Below are positions 25,801-40,800 of a stretch of DNA of 49,847 bases, piece by piece; position 1 is the stretch's first letter; each line of letters starts with the position of its first letter. Below the pieces are notes generated by a model. The model saw only the letters and a program-made list of their open reading frames with translations, was not told the origin of the DNA and made no database searches. The translations under genes and the position numbers were made by a program. Source of the DNA: Saccoglossus kowalevskii (taxonomy: Eukaryota > Hemichordata > Enteropneusta > Harrimaniidae); contig NW_003136828.1 of NCBI RefSeq assembly GCF_000003605.2, forward strand, positions 153,800-203,646. The letters run 5' to 3'.

Positions 25801-28800
25801 CACGCATTGCTGATACACACACGCACATACACGCATGGAATAACAACTATTTTTTCTTAACTTCACAACAAAGGCTACAAAGCAATCGTATCGTCAGATG
25901 GCGTCATTATTGACTTTATCCCGCCATTAACTGGGCTAATCGAAAATGAGGAGTATGACGCTGTTCATCATGAAACGTGTACAGACTATGTACATGGCAA
26001 ATGGCAGGATAGATGTATTGAAGAAACACCATTACCCAATCACAGGTTAGTAAACATGAATAGCTAGATAACATTCTGATAAAATGCATGCGACAAATTT
26101 CTTCATTATCAACTTTCATGTCATCTCTCATGGCCATAATTTAGACTTATGGATGTAGAGTCATGGTCTAAAAAGTGCGGCCTTGTGACACAGACTCTTA
26201 AAATCCAATCATGTCTTGTGGCTCACATAGTTAAAGATGATAGCGTTTCTCCTTCATCTATATTGCAAAAAATATATCCATATATTCAAGCAGGCACCCA
26301 TACATGCACACACACACATACCCTCATATTTCAGTGGCAGATACACATATTGACTAGGAATATACGTATTTGTAATATGTTTATACATTTATCATCAGAT
26401 ATATCGTTGATGGTCCTGGTTCTTTGACAGTATTTAATGGACACACCCCATTGGTCGACTTGATGTATACAAGAGTCAATACCTATGTGTCAGGTATTTA
26501 TTATATGCTTCTAAATGTAACATTCTAGTCATTACAATAATACTCACTAGTTCCTTTTGGAATTTCACATGTTTCGGATATGTGAAGTTATATTGAACAT
26601 AAACTGTTGTTTATCTTTTATCGAAAATACTGTCAGTTTATTTAAACATCACATGTTAAACCATGTGAAATTGCATTTAGAAAAACGATGGATTTGTATT
26701 TTTATATCTTACAATATTTATCCAAGTATATAATGTCACCACTTTCAGCTAATTGGGATGGATTTATGGATGACGAAACCGGAATCTATGGTTACACTTG
26801 GTCAGTGGGAGTCAGTAAATGTTTGGACAATATTCACCCACATACTGATCCACACGCACACATTTACGATGAAAGTGAATGGACACACCAGGGCATTGCG
26901 TCACCTTTATTTTTGGAAGGTATACTTCTACTGAATACTGAATAATCACATCACAAGCACTACATATGACTCGTTTCATATTATTCATATGTCGCATGAA
27001 TGTTTGGAGATGGAAAGGAAACCTCCACATAACTCTTCCCTCTTGCCATTTTCCTTCAGATGGACACTATTTTATCACTGTGCGTGCAATTAATGGGGTT
27101 GAATTTGGTGGACCAATGGCGACTACAGTGTGTCACACAACTGAGTACACAATTGATTCTACGCCACCGTTTGTATATGATGTATATGAATGGGAATATG
27201 ATGACGTCACTTGTGAATTGTTTGTCAATTACAATGTAAGGTAAGAAGAAAACTGACAGATGACATACATTGCTCGAATTGTCGGTAATTAATTATTCTT
27301 TTCATTGTTACTGATAAATATTATGGTAAAACATTTATACTTTATTCCCATTCATAACAGTGACCCCATGTCTCATATAAGGGAAGTTGATGTGGGGTAT
27401 GGTTTAAGTATAAACGATGTGTATGTCATGGATTGGGTGCGACATTATACACTCACGAACCTCACTCAATATTTCTGTATTCCTGATGGAGTTCCTTCAT
27501 GGGTAAAAATTCGAGCATGGAATAATGGTATGTAAAGTTTGAACTATCGGAAAATCTAACATATTGTAATTGTTTGCGTTATTACACACATTGGAGTAAA
27601 ACAATACACAGCAAATATGTATTGGATTGCAGTTGACCTGAACGAAATAGGATATGCAGATCTTCCAGTTATTGTGGATACGACTCCTCCCACTGCTGGT
27701 GATTTGTTCGATGGATTAATTCATGGTATAGACATTGACTATCAGAACAGTGAAAGCTATATATGTGCAAATTGGCAAGACTTTTCCGATGCTGAAAGTG
27801 GAATAGGTATGCCCTTTGTATTTTCTTAAAAGTAACTTTCTCACTTTGCGATAATGCTATATATATTTTAAACAATGTATTACTTATCTTGTCTATCATT
27901 ACAATAGACACGTTTGAATGGTTTGTTGGTACGACCCCATACGGTGATGACGTCGTTGAGGCAAAAACACTTCCACCTAATTCTTTTGACGCGTGTGACT
28001 ACACTGTAATGCTTCTTCATAATACCATGTACTATTCAACTTTAATTGCATACAACGCTGGACACAAAGGATTATATACAACTGTCACATCTGACGGAGG
28101 TGAGATAAATACATGTTGTTGTGATAAATATGTGATTCAGATTTAAAAACAGTATTCCATATACAGTAATACATATATAGCTGGTATACCTCATTGATAG
28201 TGTTTTGATCAATAACGTTTACACAATAATTCAATGATTTATATTGATTTTGCATTAATTTGTTCTCAGTACTCATTGATGTCACACCGCCAACAAAAGG
28301 TTGGGTTAAAGATGGTTTAGACCCAGACAACGATATGTCATTTTCATCCGAAGTATCGTCAATATCGGCAAATTGGGACGAGTTCATAGATCCCGAGTCA
28401 GGAATACTGGAGTACGATATCAGTATATGGAGATCGGCATTTGGTAAAGGTGAGAAGAAGACAATGTCATCACAGATTGTTTCTCGTCAATTTTCAAGAT
28501 TATTGCGGTGTCGTGTTATTATTAGGTCTTAAATCATTTTCATAACTGTGTTATGTATATAACTTAAATTGCGGAGATGATCGCGGTCACGTGCACGCGG
28601 ATGGTTTTAAATATTGTGCAAATAAACAATGCATTTTAGCCTAATAGTGTGAATCTATATACTTAGTAAGTAACCTACACAAACATGACTCGGTCATAGA
28701 GCCCAATTTGATAACGCGACTAGAAAGGACAAATGTCCAGTGGTTTTATTTATGAATTTATTGTTTTGTCCTCTTATGAATGAGCTATTTATAATAATTT

Positions 28801-31800
28801 TATTTAATACAACTTAATCTCAAATTGCCGTATCCACGTTGTAAGAATAAATCATTTTTCTTCCAAGAATCTGAGATTCTGCAGGAACCAGTCACTCTCC
28901 CAGGGAATACCAATTTTTTCAATTGGCACCACTTCAACTTAAATCACGGTGATCGCATCGTTGTCAATGTGAATGCTGTCAACTATGCTCGAATATCAAC
29001 GAGTGCAAAATCTGATGGGTTTAATGTTGACCTGACTGCACCTAAAATGCATTTCCTTGGTGATGGACTGCAAATGGGGGAGGACAAAGAGTTTTCGGTA
29101 ATGTAACGTTTAAGCGATTTCTTAAGCAAAAAATAAGCATATTTTGTAGCATGATTTCATATTGTACACGTACTATCACATAACTCATTTTTGTTGTAGT
29201 CAAGTAATATAAACGTGGCTGCTAATTGGGATTTCGAAGATGTTGAATCGGGCATTGATCATTTTGAAATTACGGTTTATGAGAAGTATGGAGGAACAAA
29301 ACAGAGAATATATCCACTGGGCAGGTACTGCATATACACATTTTTTTTATTGATAAATATAATAATCATAGAATACATCCATTGCACATGCGCGATGTTA
29401 TTGTAATATTCAAGTCATGTGCATTAAGCGGGTGTCATCCGCATTCAAGCGTGGTTCTGACATCCACGTTTTATATAAGTATGAGTCTATCAGTGAATGA
29501 GAGTGATGATTTCATAGGTCAAAGCACCCTTAATATGATGCATTTGACCAATGACTAGTAGGTGGCAGTTATTAGTTATTAGATAAACTATCTGTTCTTA
29601 TTTATTGTACGGCGTATGTGTGGTCTGACAATTAGTGGTTGTCTCCCAACGACTTGTTTGTAAAGGACAGAAATCGATTCAGATTCGACAAGTAAATATG
29701 AGCAGAATGCAACATTTTGTTAGGTTTAGTGAATTACTGAAACTATAATTGAATGCCTTTCAAAGGAACAGCCTGAACAATATTGTATCAATAAGGATCT
29801 GTCGTTATACGTTGGCGTATGTTTATCAAATCCGAATGAGACGTGTGTGACTTACATTTGAAGTAATCACTGTCAACCATGTTGATAAAAATCTTGTCTG
29901 ACTTTCTTGGAATCATTGTGTGTTAATACCTTATGGATTAAGAATTTAAATCTGTGAACAATGCACTTGTACAGCATTAGCATCTTCGTGACATTAATTT
30001 CATATGAGAACAAAATACAATATATTGTGCATATATTATAATATGTAAACATTTAAATAATTATCCTCTAGAGGTTCCAGGACAGTTGTCAGAAATAGTA
30101 TTCTTATTGTGTTTCTAAAGTAATTCCACATATTCCAGTAATAACATATATACATGCATTCTCTCCAGTTAATTGCTAGACACTGTATTTTACTTTCCCA
30201 GTGATGGAACAGAAATAGTGGGTCCACAAGAAACATCTTGGATATCTCCGGAATTATCTCTTAAAACTGGCGCTATATATAACATACGCATACTTGCTAT
30301 CAATACAGCTGGATTCACGAATGTACAAGACACTGATGGTATGACAGTGGATCCTACTCCTCCAGAGGTATTATTTCCCGATATGCATGGACACTTATTG
30401 TATGGTGCTTATTATGTGTATCAAGCCGAAAAATTAGAGAAATATTCGAGCATACTTCATCAAAGAACGCAATGACTATGTGTTCGTCTCTGAAGTATAT
30501 TCAAAAAGTCAATAGTTCATAAAATGATGTCTTCATGAATGTGTTTTAGACAATGATTTATTGTCACCTTCGGCAACGATGTTATGTTTTCCCGGTGGTA
30601 TTATGTTTTTTGTGTTTCTGCAACAGATTTGAGTGATTTTTTTTGACATTTTTATGATTAATTGCTCTTAAAACGAATTGAATTTTGAGTGATTATTCTT
30701 CATTGACGAAAGTTATCAGGAGGGATGTAGCTCTTAAACAGGGATCAAGCGATTATATGACAGGAGAGGATCCAGTTACCACAGAGATAGTTTTGTGAAT
30801 GATTCTGCACCATTGCCAGATAGGGTCGTTTACTGATTAACTTAGTGAATAAACTATTCAAGACTAAATTCTTTCTTTTATCATGAGAAGTCGGACATAT
30901 TAATATGTCCTTGTCCTCTATAGTTGTATATAAAGTGATTACAGCACAGATTCTGATTTTTGTTTTTTTCAAATAAGTCCAACAACGGAATTGGTTAACA
31001 CTGAGACACTGAGTTCAATTCACATTTGTCCATCCATTACACACAATGTTATCACTGTACTCTCACAATGAAGTATAGCTAGACTGATTTTACACTATCG
31101 TAAATTAATTATATATAGATGAAATCACTTGCAATTGGGGACATGGCTGATTCGTCTGAGGAAGTTATCGATGGCTATGTCCTACAGACTGACGAGTTTG
31201 GAATCACTGCTTACTGGTTTGGTATTGACTATGAAAGTGGAGTTTATACATATATAGTTGGTGTTGGCACAGAACCAGGTAAGTGGGATGCAGTTCGGTT
31301 AATTAAATAACATAATATATTTTTTATACAAAATTATCTCATTTTTTTCAAAATGTTGAATAATTATCCACAGGCTCAGTCGATGTAAGTGGCATTCGTG
31401 ACATGGGTCCTTCCGCCGGGGGATATATCGACAATCTGCAATTGTTTCAGTATGACGAAGACATTAACTATCCCGTTTACTATGTAACCGTAAAAGCCAG
31501 AAATGGAGCTGGGAGTTTGTCTGATTCACGCATTTCAAGGTAAGCCGAAATAATATCATAATCAATTGAAATCGGCACATAGTTTGTACGGCAATTGTAC
31601 AAAGGTTAAATTTCAATTTCAATTTCAGTCCAATTAAGGTAGTACCTGGAGATTCTGTAGGAGTGGTTCTTGATGGTGCACAGCCATTACAGCGTTCTAA
31701 TGATAACAATCTGGAAGGTGATGTTAATTATCAGTCAGACGCAACTGTTGTAACTGCCGAATTCGCTGGGTTTGAGAGTCATCTACATGGGATTGTTGAC

Positions 31801-34800
31801 TATGAATGGGCGATTGGTAGTTTTGCACGAGGTGAAGATATACAACCATTCATGCGTGCAGGGGTTGTAGTGAACGATGAAGTAGACTACCCCGGAGATG
31901 GTGAGTTGTTGTTTATTAGCAAATAACTCTCATTGTTTTTCATATCATTTCTCTATTACCTTTTCCAAATGGTACTTACGTACACAGATAATGTATGTCT
32001 GAGTAAAATCATAGGGATGTGAACTATTTATTATATATTATATTGTTGTAGGCATTGCTGGTTCAGGAAAAGCCCAATCACTCCTAGATCTGAATCATGG
32101 TATGAAGTATTATGTGACAGTACGAGCTATCACTGGAGTTGGAAATGTCCTGGAGGCAGTGTCCAATGGATTTACAGTTGATGCTACTGCGCCAGAGGTT
32201 AACATTGAAAGTGTTGGTACAACAACGTCTACTCAAGATAATACTGTATCAAGCACGTTCTATCAGGTTAGCAGATGCACTGAACACTAAATTAACGTTT
32301 GTCGAAATCTGTGTGATAGATGTGTATTAATACACGTTTTTACGTTACAGCAATCGTCAGATTCCTTAATTGCTGAATGGACTACAGTTGACATGGAAAG
32401 CGACATATCATATACAGAATTCTGCTTTGGAAGTTACCCTGGCGCTGATGACATATATAGCTGTACTGAATCAACAGACAAATCAACTATACCAAATGCG
32501 CTGGTGACACCAGCTAGCGATGGTGTATCGAATGTACTCGTAGTTCGAAGTATTAATAAAGTAATTTTGTAGTTATTTATTCATACTTTAACATAAAAAT
32601 ATGCTCTGCGCATTTACTTTTTAAGATTCCTAGCTAACTATCAAAGCTGTGAAAAAATTTACTGGTTGATTCATTAATATTTTTTTTTCTTCAGGCTGGA
32701 CTCAATAATGAAGCTGTATCAGGTTCTCTAATTGTTGACAAAACACCCCCAAATGGTGGTGTAGTAACCTGTCCTAATTATGTTGGACTAGTAGATACAA
32801 TACTTTGTTCATGGTTTGGATTCAATGATCCAGAAAGTGGCATAGTTGCATATAAATTTGGTATTGGAGTAGAAGAAGATGATGATTCTGTATTCTCATT
32901 TGTGGATTTGGAACCAGAAACCGACCGAATTGTTGCTCAAGGTAAACATAGTTGTATAACAAAACATAGATTATTTTAAATTGACATAACATTGTAATTA
33001 TAATTGAATTTTTTTAAACATTATGTTATAGATTTCAAAGTTGAAAATTTTAATCACTCTCAAAAATACTACGCGACTGTCGTGGCTATGAATGGCGCCA
33101 GCTTTGAGGTGAAGTCGTATTCCCAACCAATCATAGCCGATGGAACCCCACCTATTCCGGGACAAGTTATAGAGTTGACAGGAGTGGATTATATCAATAG
33201 GTCGGCGACGGACTTTCAAACAAACACATGCATCGACAACACAGGTACTGCTTATCTTGTTATATGGTATTGCATTGCAGTTTGGAAAAGGCGTTTCTGA
33301 CCGTGTTGTAGTGATCATACCTGATATTAAACGATGGTTGCTGGTACTACACTCTCGCGTTGTATGTTATTATTCTAGCTGGTTATTCATCATCGATTTT
33401 ATGATTTATATTTTTCCTCTTCTACAGAGTGTGAGCAAATGGATGCAGTCTGTCAAAAGTCAATGAGTACAGTGTATGTCATGTGGCAGCAATTTAAAGA
33501 CAGCGAATCGGAAATTCAAAAGTAAGTTCACTCAGTATTTTACATATTTTTTTCGATTTTCCAAGTACGCATTTAAATAACTCATTAATTATTTACAGAT
33601 ATGAAGTTGCTTTAGGGACGTCTTTTGGTGGCACACAACTACAGGACTTTAAAACAGTTGATGAATCCATTCGAATGTTAACAATCACAGATCTTGATCT
33701 CGCATATATCGAACAAGTTTTTGTTATGGTACGAGGCTACAATTTAGTAGGACTCTCCGTAACAGCGTCATCGAATGGTGTCTTTATAAGTAGAGTGAGT
33801 GCAGGTTTGCCCCCTATAGGCAACGTACTTGTGTGGGATGGAAACACAGATAGCGATATGTAAGTTAACGTTATTTGTTTATAATCTATTGTGATGATAG
33901 ACTTATTCACCCATATGTATAACTCGATATATATATAAATAGTGTATTATTTAAGTTGCAATCCACCAATTTAGTAAATACATGTGTTACAAATAAATAA
34001 CTAAATAACTAAATAAAAAATAAATAACTGTTCTAAACGTTTGCAAATAAATAGTCTACCATATTTTTTAGGGATTACCAAAATGACAATACTCAAATAT
34101 ATGGTAAATGGAATTTCAGTGGTGACCCTTGTCCAATCATAAAATATGAATGGACAATTGTGAGGTTTGATGAAACTGTGATTCAGCCGTTTACCCTCGT
34201 GCCTGATGGTCAGTATAATTCACAGTTTTACAATTGACCAGGTTTCATTTGTTCAAAAATATTAACAGTATAATAATAATATATCAAGTGCACATCCTCC
34301 ATGCAACATGTACCTTTATTTCGATGGAATCATGTTGAATTGTAACAATGTTCAATGGCTTGGAATTGAAAAAAATAAAGTACTTGTATATATTTGAAAT
34401 GCTTTGATATGTACTACCGATATCATGGGTACATGTTTGTATGGTCACGTGACTCGTGTGATGATATCGGACTTTCCGAAAAATAATAAAATCTAATGTG
34501 CTTACAAATCATTTTCTTACACTTGATCAGACATGTCGACTGCAGCATCAATGTATCAATTACATTAAATGATGAGATGCTTAATGCAATTATTAACGTG
34601 ATTTGATTGCCGTCATGAATTGAATAAAAAAAAACTGACAGACTCTCATTTTTGAGATGTCACATATTTGGTATACCACCTGTTTAGAATGCACTGAGAA
34701 AAAAGATAATCACACAGTTTGTAGAACACCTTGGATTTTCCAAAATCAACATTGGCTACCTGGGTACTACAATGCTGTTTGGAGCTTGATTTTTTATTTT

Positions 34801-37800
34801 AATTTTTTGTCGTATTGTTATGTGATTGTTGAAATTTGTCGCTTTTCTGTACTTTGGCACTTGTAAATAACTGAATTTAGATATCGTTTTGTTATATTGT
34901 TGTTGCTACTTCATGGTAATAGATGTAGAAAAGCTTAGTTCTGGAGGTTTGGCTCCCGTTGATTTTTTTGTTTGGGGGGGGGGCATTTCGACTGATTGAC
35001 TTTATTTAATTATGACATTATGACATGCACTACTTTTGTAGCCAACACAGAAGCCATGAACGACAATTTGGATCTTCGCGATGGAGAATCATATTACATA
35101 ATAGTGAAAGCAACAAATGCCATTGGTTATACATATTCTGTTCGATCTAATGGAATAACAATAGCTGTCGGAGCACTATTGCCTGGTATCGTGAGAGATG
35201 GTAATATTATCGGTACTGATCTGAATTACCAAGCCTCGATAATAACCTTGTCGGGAAACTGGGATGGTTTTAGTATGAATCAACAGAACAACAATGGTTA
35301 GTCAACTTTGTTAAGTTTTATCAAACACGTGACATTAAAACTTTATACCCCAAAATTAACTGCATTGAATGTTTACATCTGTGCTTTTTGTGTAGTTGGT
35401 GATGGAATTGCATTTTATGAGGTTGCTGCCGGTAGTGACAGGCGTTATTCACTAACACGAAGTGATGTCCACCCATTCGTTTCTGTTGGTCAAAACACCT
35501 CTCACACGTTTCACGGTCTTCAACTGAAACCTCGAACCATGACATATTATATAACCGTTAAAGCACATGGTGTTTCCACTGCTGTAACTGAGGTCACGTC
35601 AAATGGCATAAGTGTTGGTTATGGTGATGACCCTGTTAGTACAGGCACAGTAAACGTTGCAAGGTACGTATACACATGTGTGTGGAATGTAATTGACATA
35701 CACATTAACTACTTGTGTCAAAGATATTGGTTGATATTCATAAATGACTTGTGTCTCATAATACAATGTGTGTTTACTATGCAGGTACTCTAAATCGACA
35801 GGAAACCTTACAGCATCATGGTCTGGTTTTTTGTTTACAATGCCGATACTTTTCTACCAGTGGGGGATAATGTCGTACACCGGGCCATTTGATGATGCGA
35901 AATGTTATGGTCTGGTGAGTAACTGTAGATGCGTTTTAAAACCAGATTGTAATTCGGACTATTGTTGTAACATTTTATCTTGTTGATTGTAGCAAAACGG
36001 CAATGAAGTAGTTCAACAGATGTTTGACAAATATCCCCTGACAAATGTTGGTAAAGACACGATGGTCGTCACCAACAATCTCGTACTGGAAGATAAACAC
36101 ACTTACCTTGTCGTGGTTGTGGCTACTGACCAGGCTGCATCGTGTTCCGTCTCCTGGGCGAAAACTACCATTGATTTGAGTCCACCTACAGAAGGGAGAT
36201 TACTCATTGGTGAATATTATAATGAGGTATTTATACCCGCATTTATATATTTAAATATGTCACATTTATACTTTTTATGCGATTTTTAAATTGATTAGCC
36301 AGTTCAATACGTGTCTCAGTAACTATGCAATATGTACAGTATCACTGTTGAGAATGTTGAATTTTAATTAGCGTTCTAAATGACTATTATAATTATATCA
36401 CAGAGAGCTGCATATATAGATAGAGATGATGAGATTGCTGTATCTTGGGATGGGTATTTTGACGAAGAAAGCGGCATCAGTCAATATGCACTTCAACTAT
36501 ACGATGGACAACATTGTGGGGCGCATGATTCGCTACGCTTGTTGTTGCATTCATCAAATTCTGTGCCAGCCAACGAAAGTAGTTACACATTTACTGGTCT
36601 CAGACTCGAGGTACTCTTTTGGTATAACTCTATGCAGAATGACTTGTAAATTGCACTAAAAATGTCATGTGCACAGTACTTGCTCTAGTATTATCTAAAT
36701 ACACAATAATACATACTGTAGAATTGTTTCTTTGTTTCAGGTCAATCATCCTTACTTCATTAAACTAATGGTGACTAACAACGCTGATTTATCTATCACA
36801 ACAATATCTATGCCAATATTAATCGATCTATTCGACCCAGTACCTGGAGCTGTAAAGGATGGAAATACATTCAGCTCTGACATTATGTACCAATTTGAAA
36901 CATCTAAAATGATAGGTAAAGAAACTAACATTATGTAACTCAGTAATATATCACATTATATATAATAATAATTGAAATGAACTTAATCACTATAACTACT
37001 TATTTAATATAATTGTTACAGGGACTTTCCTTCACTTGCCCAATTCTCTGATCCATGCTTGTCCTGGAAGATTTTACTCATTTGAAGATCATAACACTGA
37101 TTGGTATCATATTCAGTCAGAAGGAATCTGGGGACTCAGTATCGAACATCGAATAATGTTCACAGAACGTCAGGTGTGTGTAATCTCGTTTAAACGGCAT
37201 TGTAGTATTTTAGGTAAACAAGTAATCGATTGATACATTGATAAATGAAACTAATTATACCGTTTCTGCACAGGTCTCGGTTTCTGATTCTGGTGGATTG
37301 GTACTGATAATGGAGCGAGATGTCCAGGCAGAACAAATGTACTCAGCTGCATATTATCACAAAGAACCAGGGATAAAAGCTGGTGGTACTTATGAGGTAG
37401 TGTGTGTAAATTGTGATATCACATTATAATCAAAAGTAAATGTGACACTCACTCGGTGAATGTAAGTTTTCAAATAGTTTGAAAATTATTTTAAAACTGC
37501 TGTGTGAACTATGTTCTTATCAAATAGTTTGAAATCCTAGCTGCATCTGAACAATTGCGATCAATTACGTCCGTGGTGTTTTGGGATGGACCAGAAGGTG
37601 TTGTTGGCGATTTTGACACATGGATTTTCGACTATGAATTTAATGAGTGCCCATGCTGTGATGGTAAGATTATTGTGGCCAAATGTAATATATCTAGCAT
37701 TGTTGAAAAGTTATCATAGAAGATCTTGGTTATACAGTGCGAGAGAGGGGGAAATGAAGGGGGGAGTGAATAAACATTCATATACTTTTGCAGACTTGAA

Positions 37801-40800
37801 TGAAAATGCCAGCTGCCCTGAGAAATGCAAGTGTCTGGAAATGACGACTACAAGTACTACTAATTCTTATGAGACAAAATCTTGGTACCTTGTGGAAGAT
37901 GAACCAGAAGGTGCAACTGGACCACAGAATACAAGTTTAAAATCAACACCACAGCCTTCAATAGGATTTCAGATTCATCCAGGTAAATTGGACATATTAT
38001 TAAAAGATAATAAGTGTAAATGGCTATTCGTCTACGTATTGGTAATGTTGATGACATAATCACAGCGGTGGCTACAGTAATCTATGATTGTCTTGTCATA
38101 GGTGTGATGGTTGGTGATCAACGAAAACATTATATTGTTTTATGGGGTCGATTTCTAAATGACACATTGTCTCCACAACAAACTATAGAAGAGTTGGCAT
38201 TTGATCCAGCAGACGGTCTTCACAACTACAGTCTTACTGTTAAACCTAACCAGGTACAATTTTCAACCTCGTAACTTGTGGTTATTACATCCTTATTTGG
38301 AATAAAAAGTGTTTGTAGTTGAAGCACACCACACATGAATAATATATTTTTATTGAATAATGATAGGACAAGTCTGAGTTACAATTATCTGTTGATGGTG
38401 AGACATTGATTACAATGTATGGATGTCCGCTGCTCAGTGAAAACACTACTATGTCCATTTCAGTGTGGAATAGAGGTGATTACGTACCGCCATTGGATGA
38501 CGTATTTAATCCGCCATCTTCTACCACGTTTGTCAAAAATGTTCGGTGAGTTATGCATTTAAAAATTGTAAAATCGACAAAAACATATATTGTGTAATCA
38601 TTGCCCTCTTAAATTTTAAGTACTCTTCATACAGATTACCACCTGATGAGAGTGAGTTGTGTCGATACGGGGATCCCTTCCGGAACGGAGGCGCACCGAT
38701 AGTTGCATTTCATGCAGGTGTTGGATCTAATAAAAAAGATGTGGCCGGATTTATGGAGGTTTGTATTCCGTGGATATAATATTTGGAAGACACAGATTTG
38801 CATTATGTTCAACATATTAACAAAGAGTGGTAATCCTAATAGTGAGAATACCGCAATTGTGTTACACTTTTAATGAATATCATCTGTTGTATTTACAGGT
38901 TGTCCAGCCTTGTATACCATGTGTGGATCCATGTAGTATGTATATTTGTGATGATGAATGCTCAGATACAGATACATATGAGTACAATATTTTGTTGAAT
39001 AATCTGTCCCTTCAAGAATACGATATAGACGAGAATGTGACAATTCCAGCTGTATATCATATGCATATACAGTCAGTCGCTGGTAAGTCAAGATACATTG
39101 ATGGAACAGGTTGTGGCTATGCAATCTGAGTCATAGTAAATTCCCGGTTCAACATTGTGATTTGACACTTAATTCGCTTAAGTTCTTAAGTTCATTTTCC
39201 GCTTAGTAGGCCAAATTTCATTAGGTTTCAAATCACATATTCAAAATTGCTTGAGAATAGGCCAACGATTTTCATTATGATTCGTTAGTTAATTTTCTTG
39301 ATTAGCTATTTTCATGCAACGTATCTAGATTTGTAGTATGCATATACAATTCACATCTTTGATATTGCGTAATGATTTGTTACAGCATCTGGGAGAACTG
39401 CTACGTCATCTTCAGATGGAATTATGCTCGATATCACTCCACCTAAGTTTACCAGATTGTATCATGTTGATGTGGCATGGGGTGAACACGTAATATCCGA
39501 TTACCAAAGCAGCAATGATACCATAGCTGTTGCATGGGAAATAAATGAAGGAACGTCGGTGAGTTACATAATAAACAAATGTTTATATTCTATTACTGTG
39601 TAAGCATTCAGGTTTAGCTTATCCACATTCAAATTATATTAGTTTAATGTTATTTATATTATCAAGTATTATGTCACCATAACGTCATTAGTTACAGCGT
39701 GTCGTAAGTTGTGGTATTGTACTGGGTATTTTCATCCTAGCATATTAGGAAATGCGAATTCCAAATATAGAAAGATTACGCGCGTAAGTATCCTCTAATA
39801 ATAAAAACAAACATGACAATCTCCAGAGTTTACCCGGACCCCACACAACAAAGTTCGCTAAATCTGTTCTCACGTTTTTGGATTTCGGCATTCTCATTAT
39901 GTATTCTTGACAGAAAAAGAATAATAATAATAAGGTTGTTACGAGGATACCGCAAAGTATGCTGCGCTGCGCGTCGGTCAATACTCACTCATTTGTTCTC
40001 TTGCTTCACAGATAGTTGACTGTCAATGGGCTATTGGCTCCACTCCGGGGTCTAATGACATTCAGGATTTCGTGTCAGTCGGTGATGTAAAGCAGGCTAA
40101 GAACAGTAAACTGTATGGGATTCTACAAAATCGGCATAAATATTACGTCACTGTCACAGCGACTGATGAAGTTGGATTAACGACTACAGCTTATACATCG
40201 GGTTAGGTTCTCTGTAAAGAAAATGCATTCGCTTTAATTTATAAGAGTAGAACTCAACTAAGCCAACGTAAATAAGTCTAGACTTTTAAAGTAACCAACA
40301 AGTAACATTACACTAACATGTGTAATGTTTATTTTTTTCACACAGGAGTTGAAACAATTTTCACGCCACCAAATGTATCGTCAATGGATTCATCAGTTAT
40401 GGTCGAGTCAGGTGAAATCCAACAAATCTCGGATACATCATATCTTGCCACAGATCAAATGTCAACAGGAATAGTATGGCAGCGTGTAGAAGATAACTCA
40501 GCAGGAAGCTATTGTAAGTTATTCCCTATACAAATCAATACGTTATTGTTTATGTCAAACATGATTTATACATGTGTATCTACTCGTTTATTCTTTTTAC
40601 AGACTTCAAAATCGGAACAGAAGAGGGAAAAGAAGACATATTTCCAAGTATGCAAGTTGCATACAACTCCTCTGGTGCTGCATATATTATCGATGGACAA
40701 TTATATTTAAATGACAATGTGTATGGAAATCTCTCTCAATTCAAACATTTCAATAAGGAATGCTTAGAAATAGTTTGTGATGATATTGATTATACCTCGA

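Noticed and set aside
34657-34866. 69-codon open frame in intron 59 as a possible extra exon
   Set aside because: Exons 59 and 60 already join in frame and the stretch has no good acceptor/donor pair or module motif.
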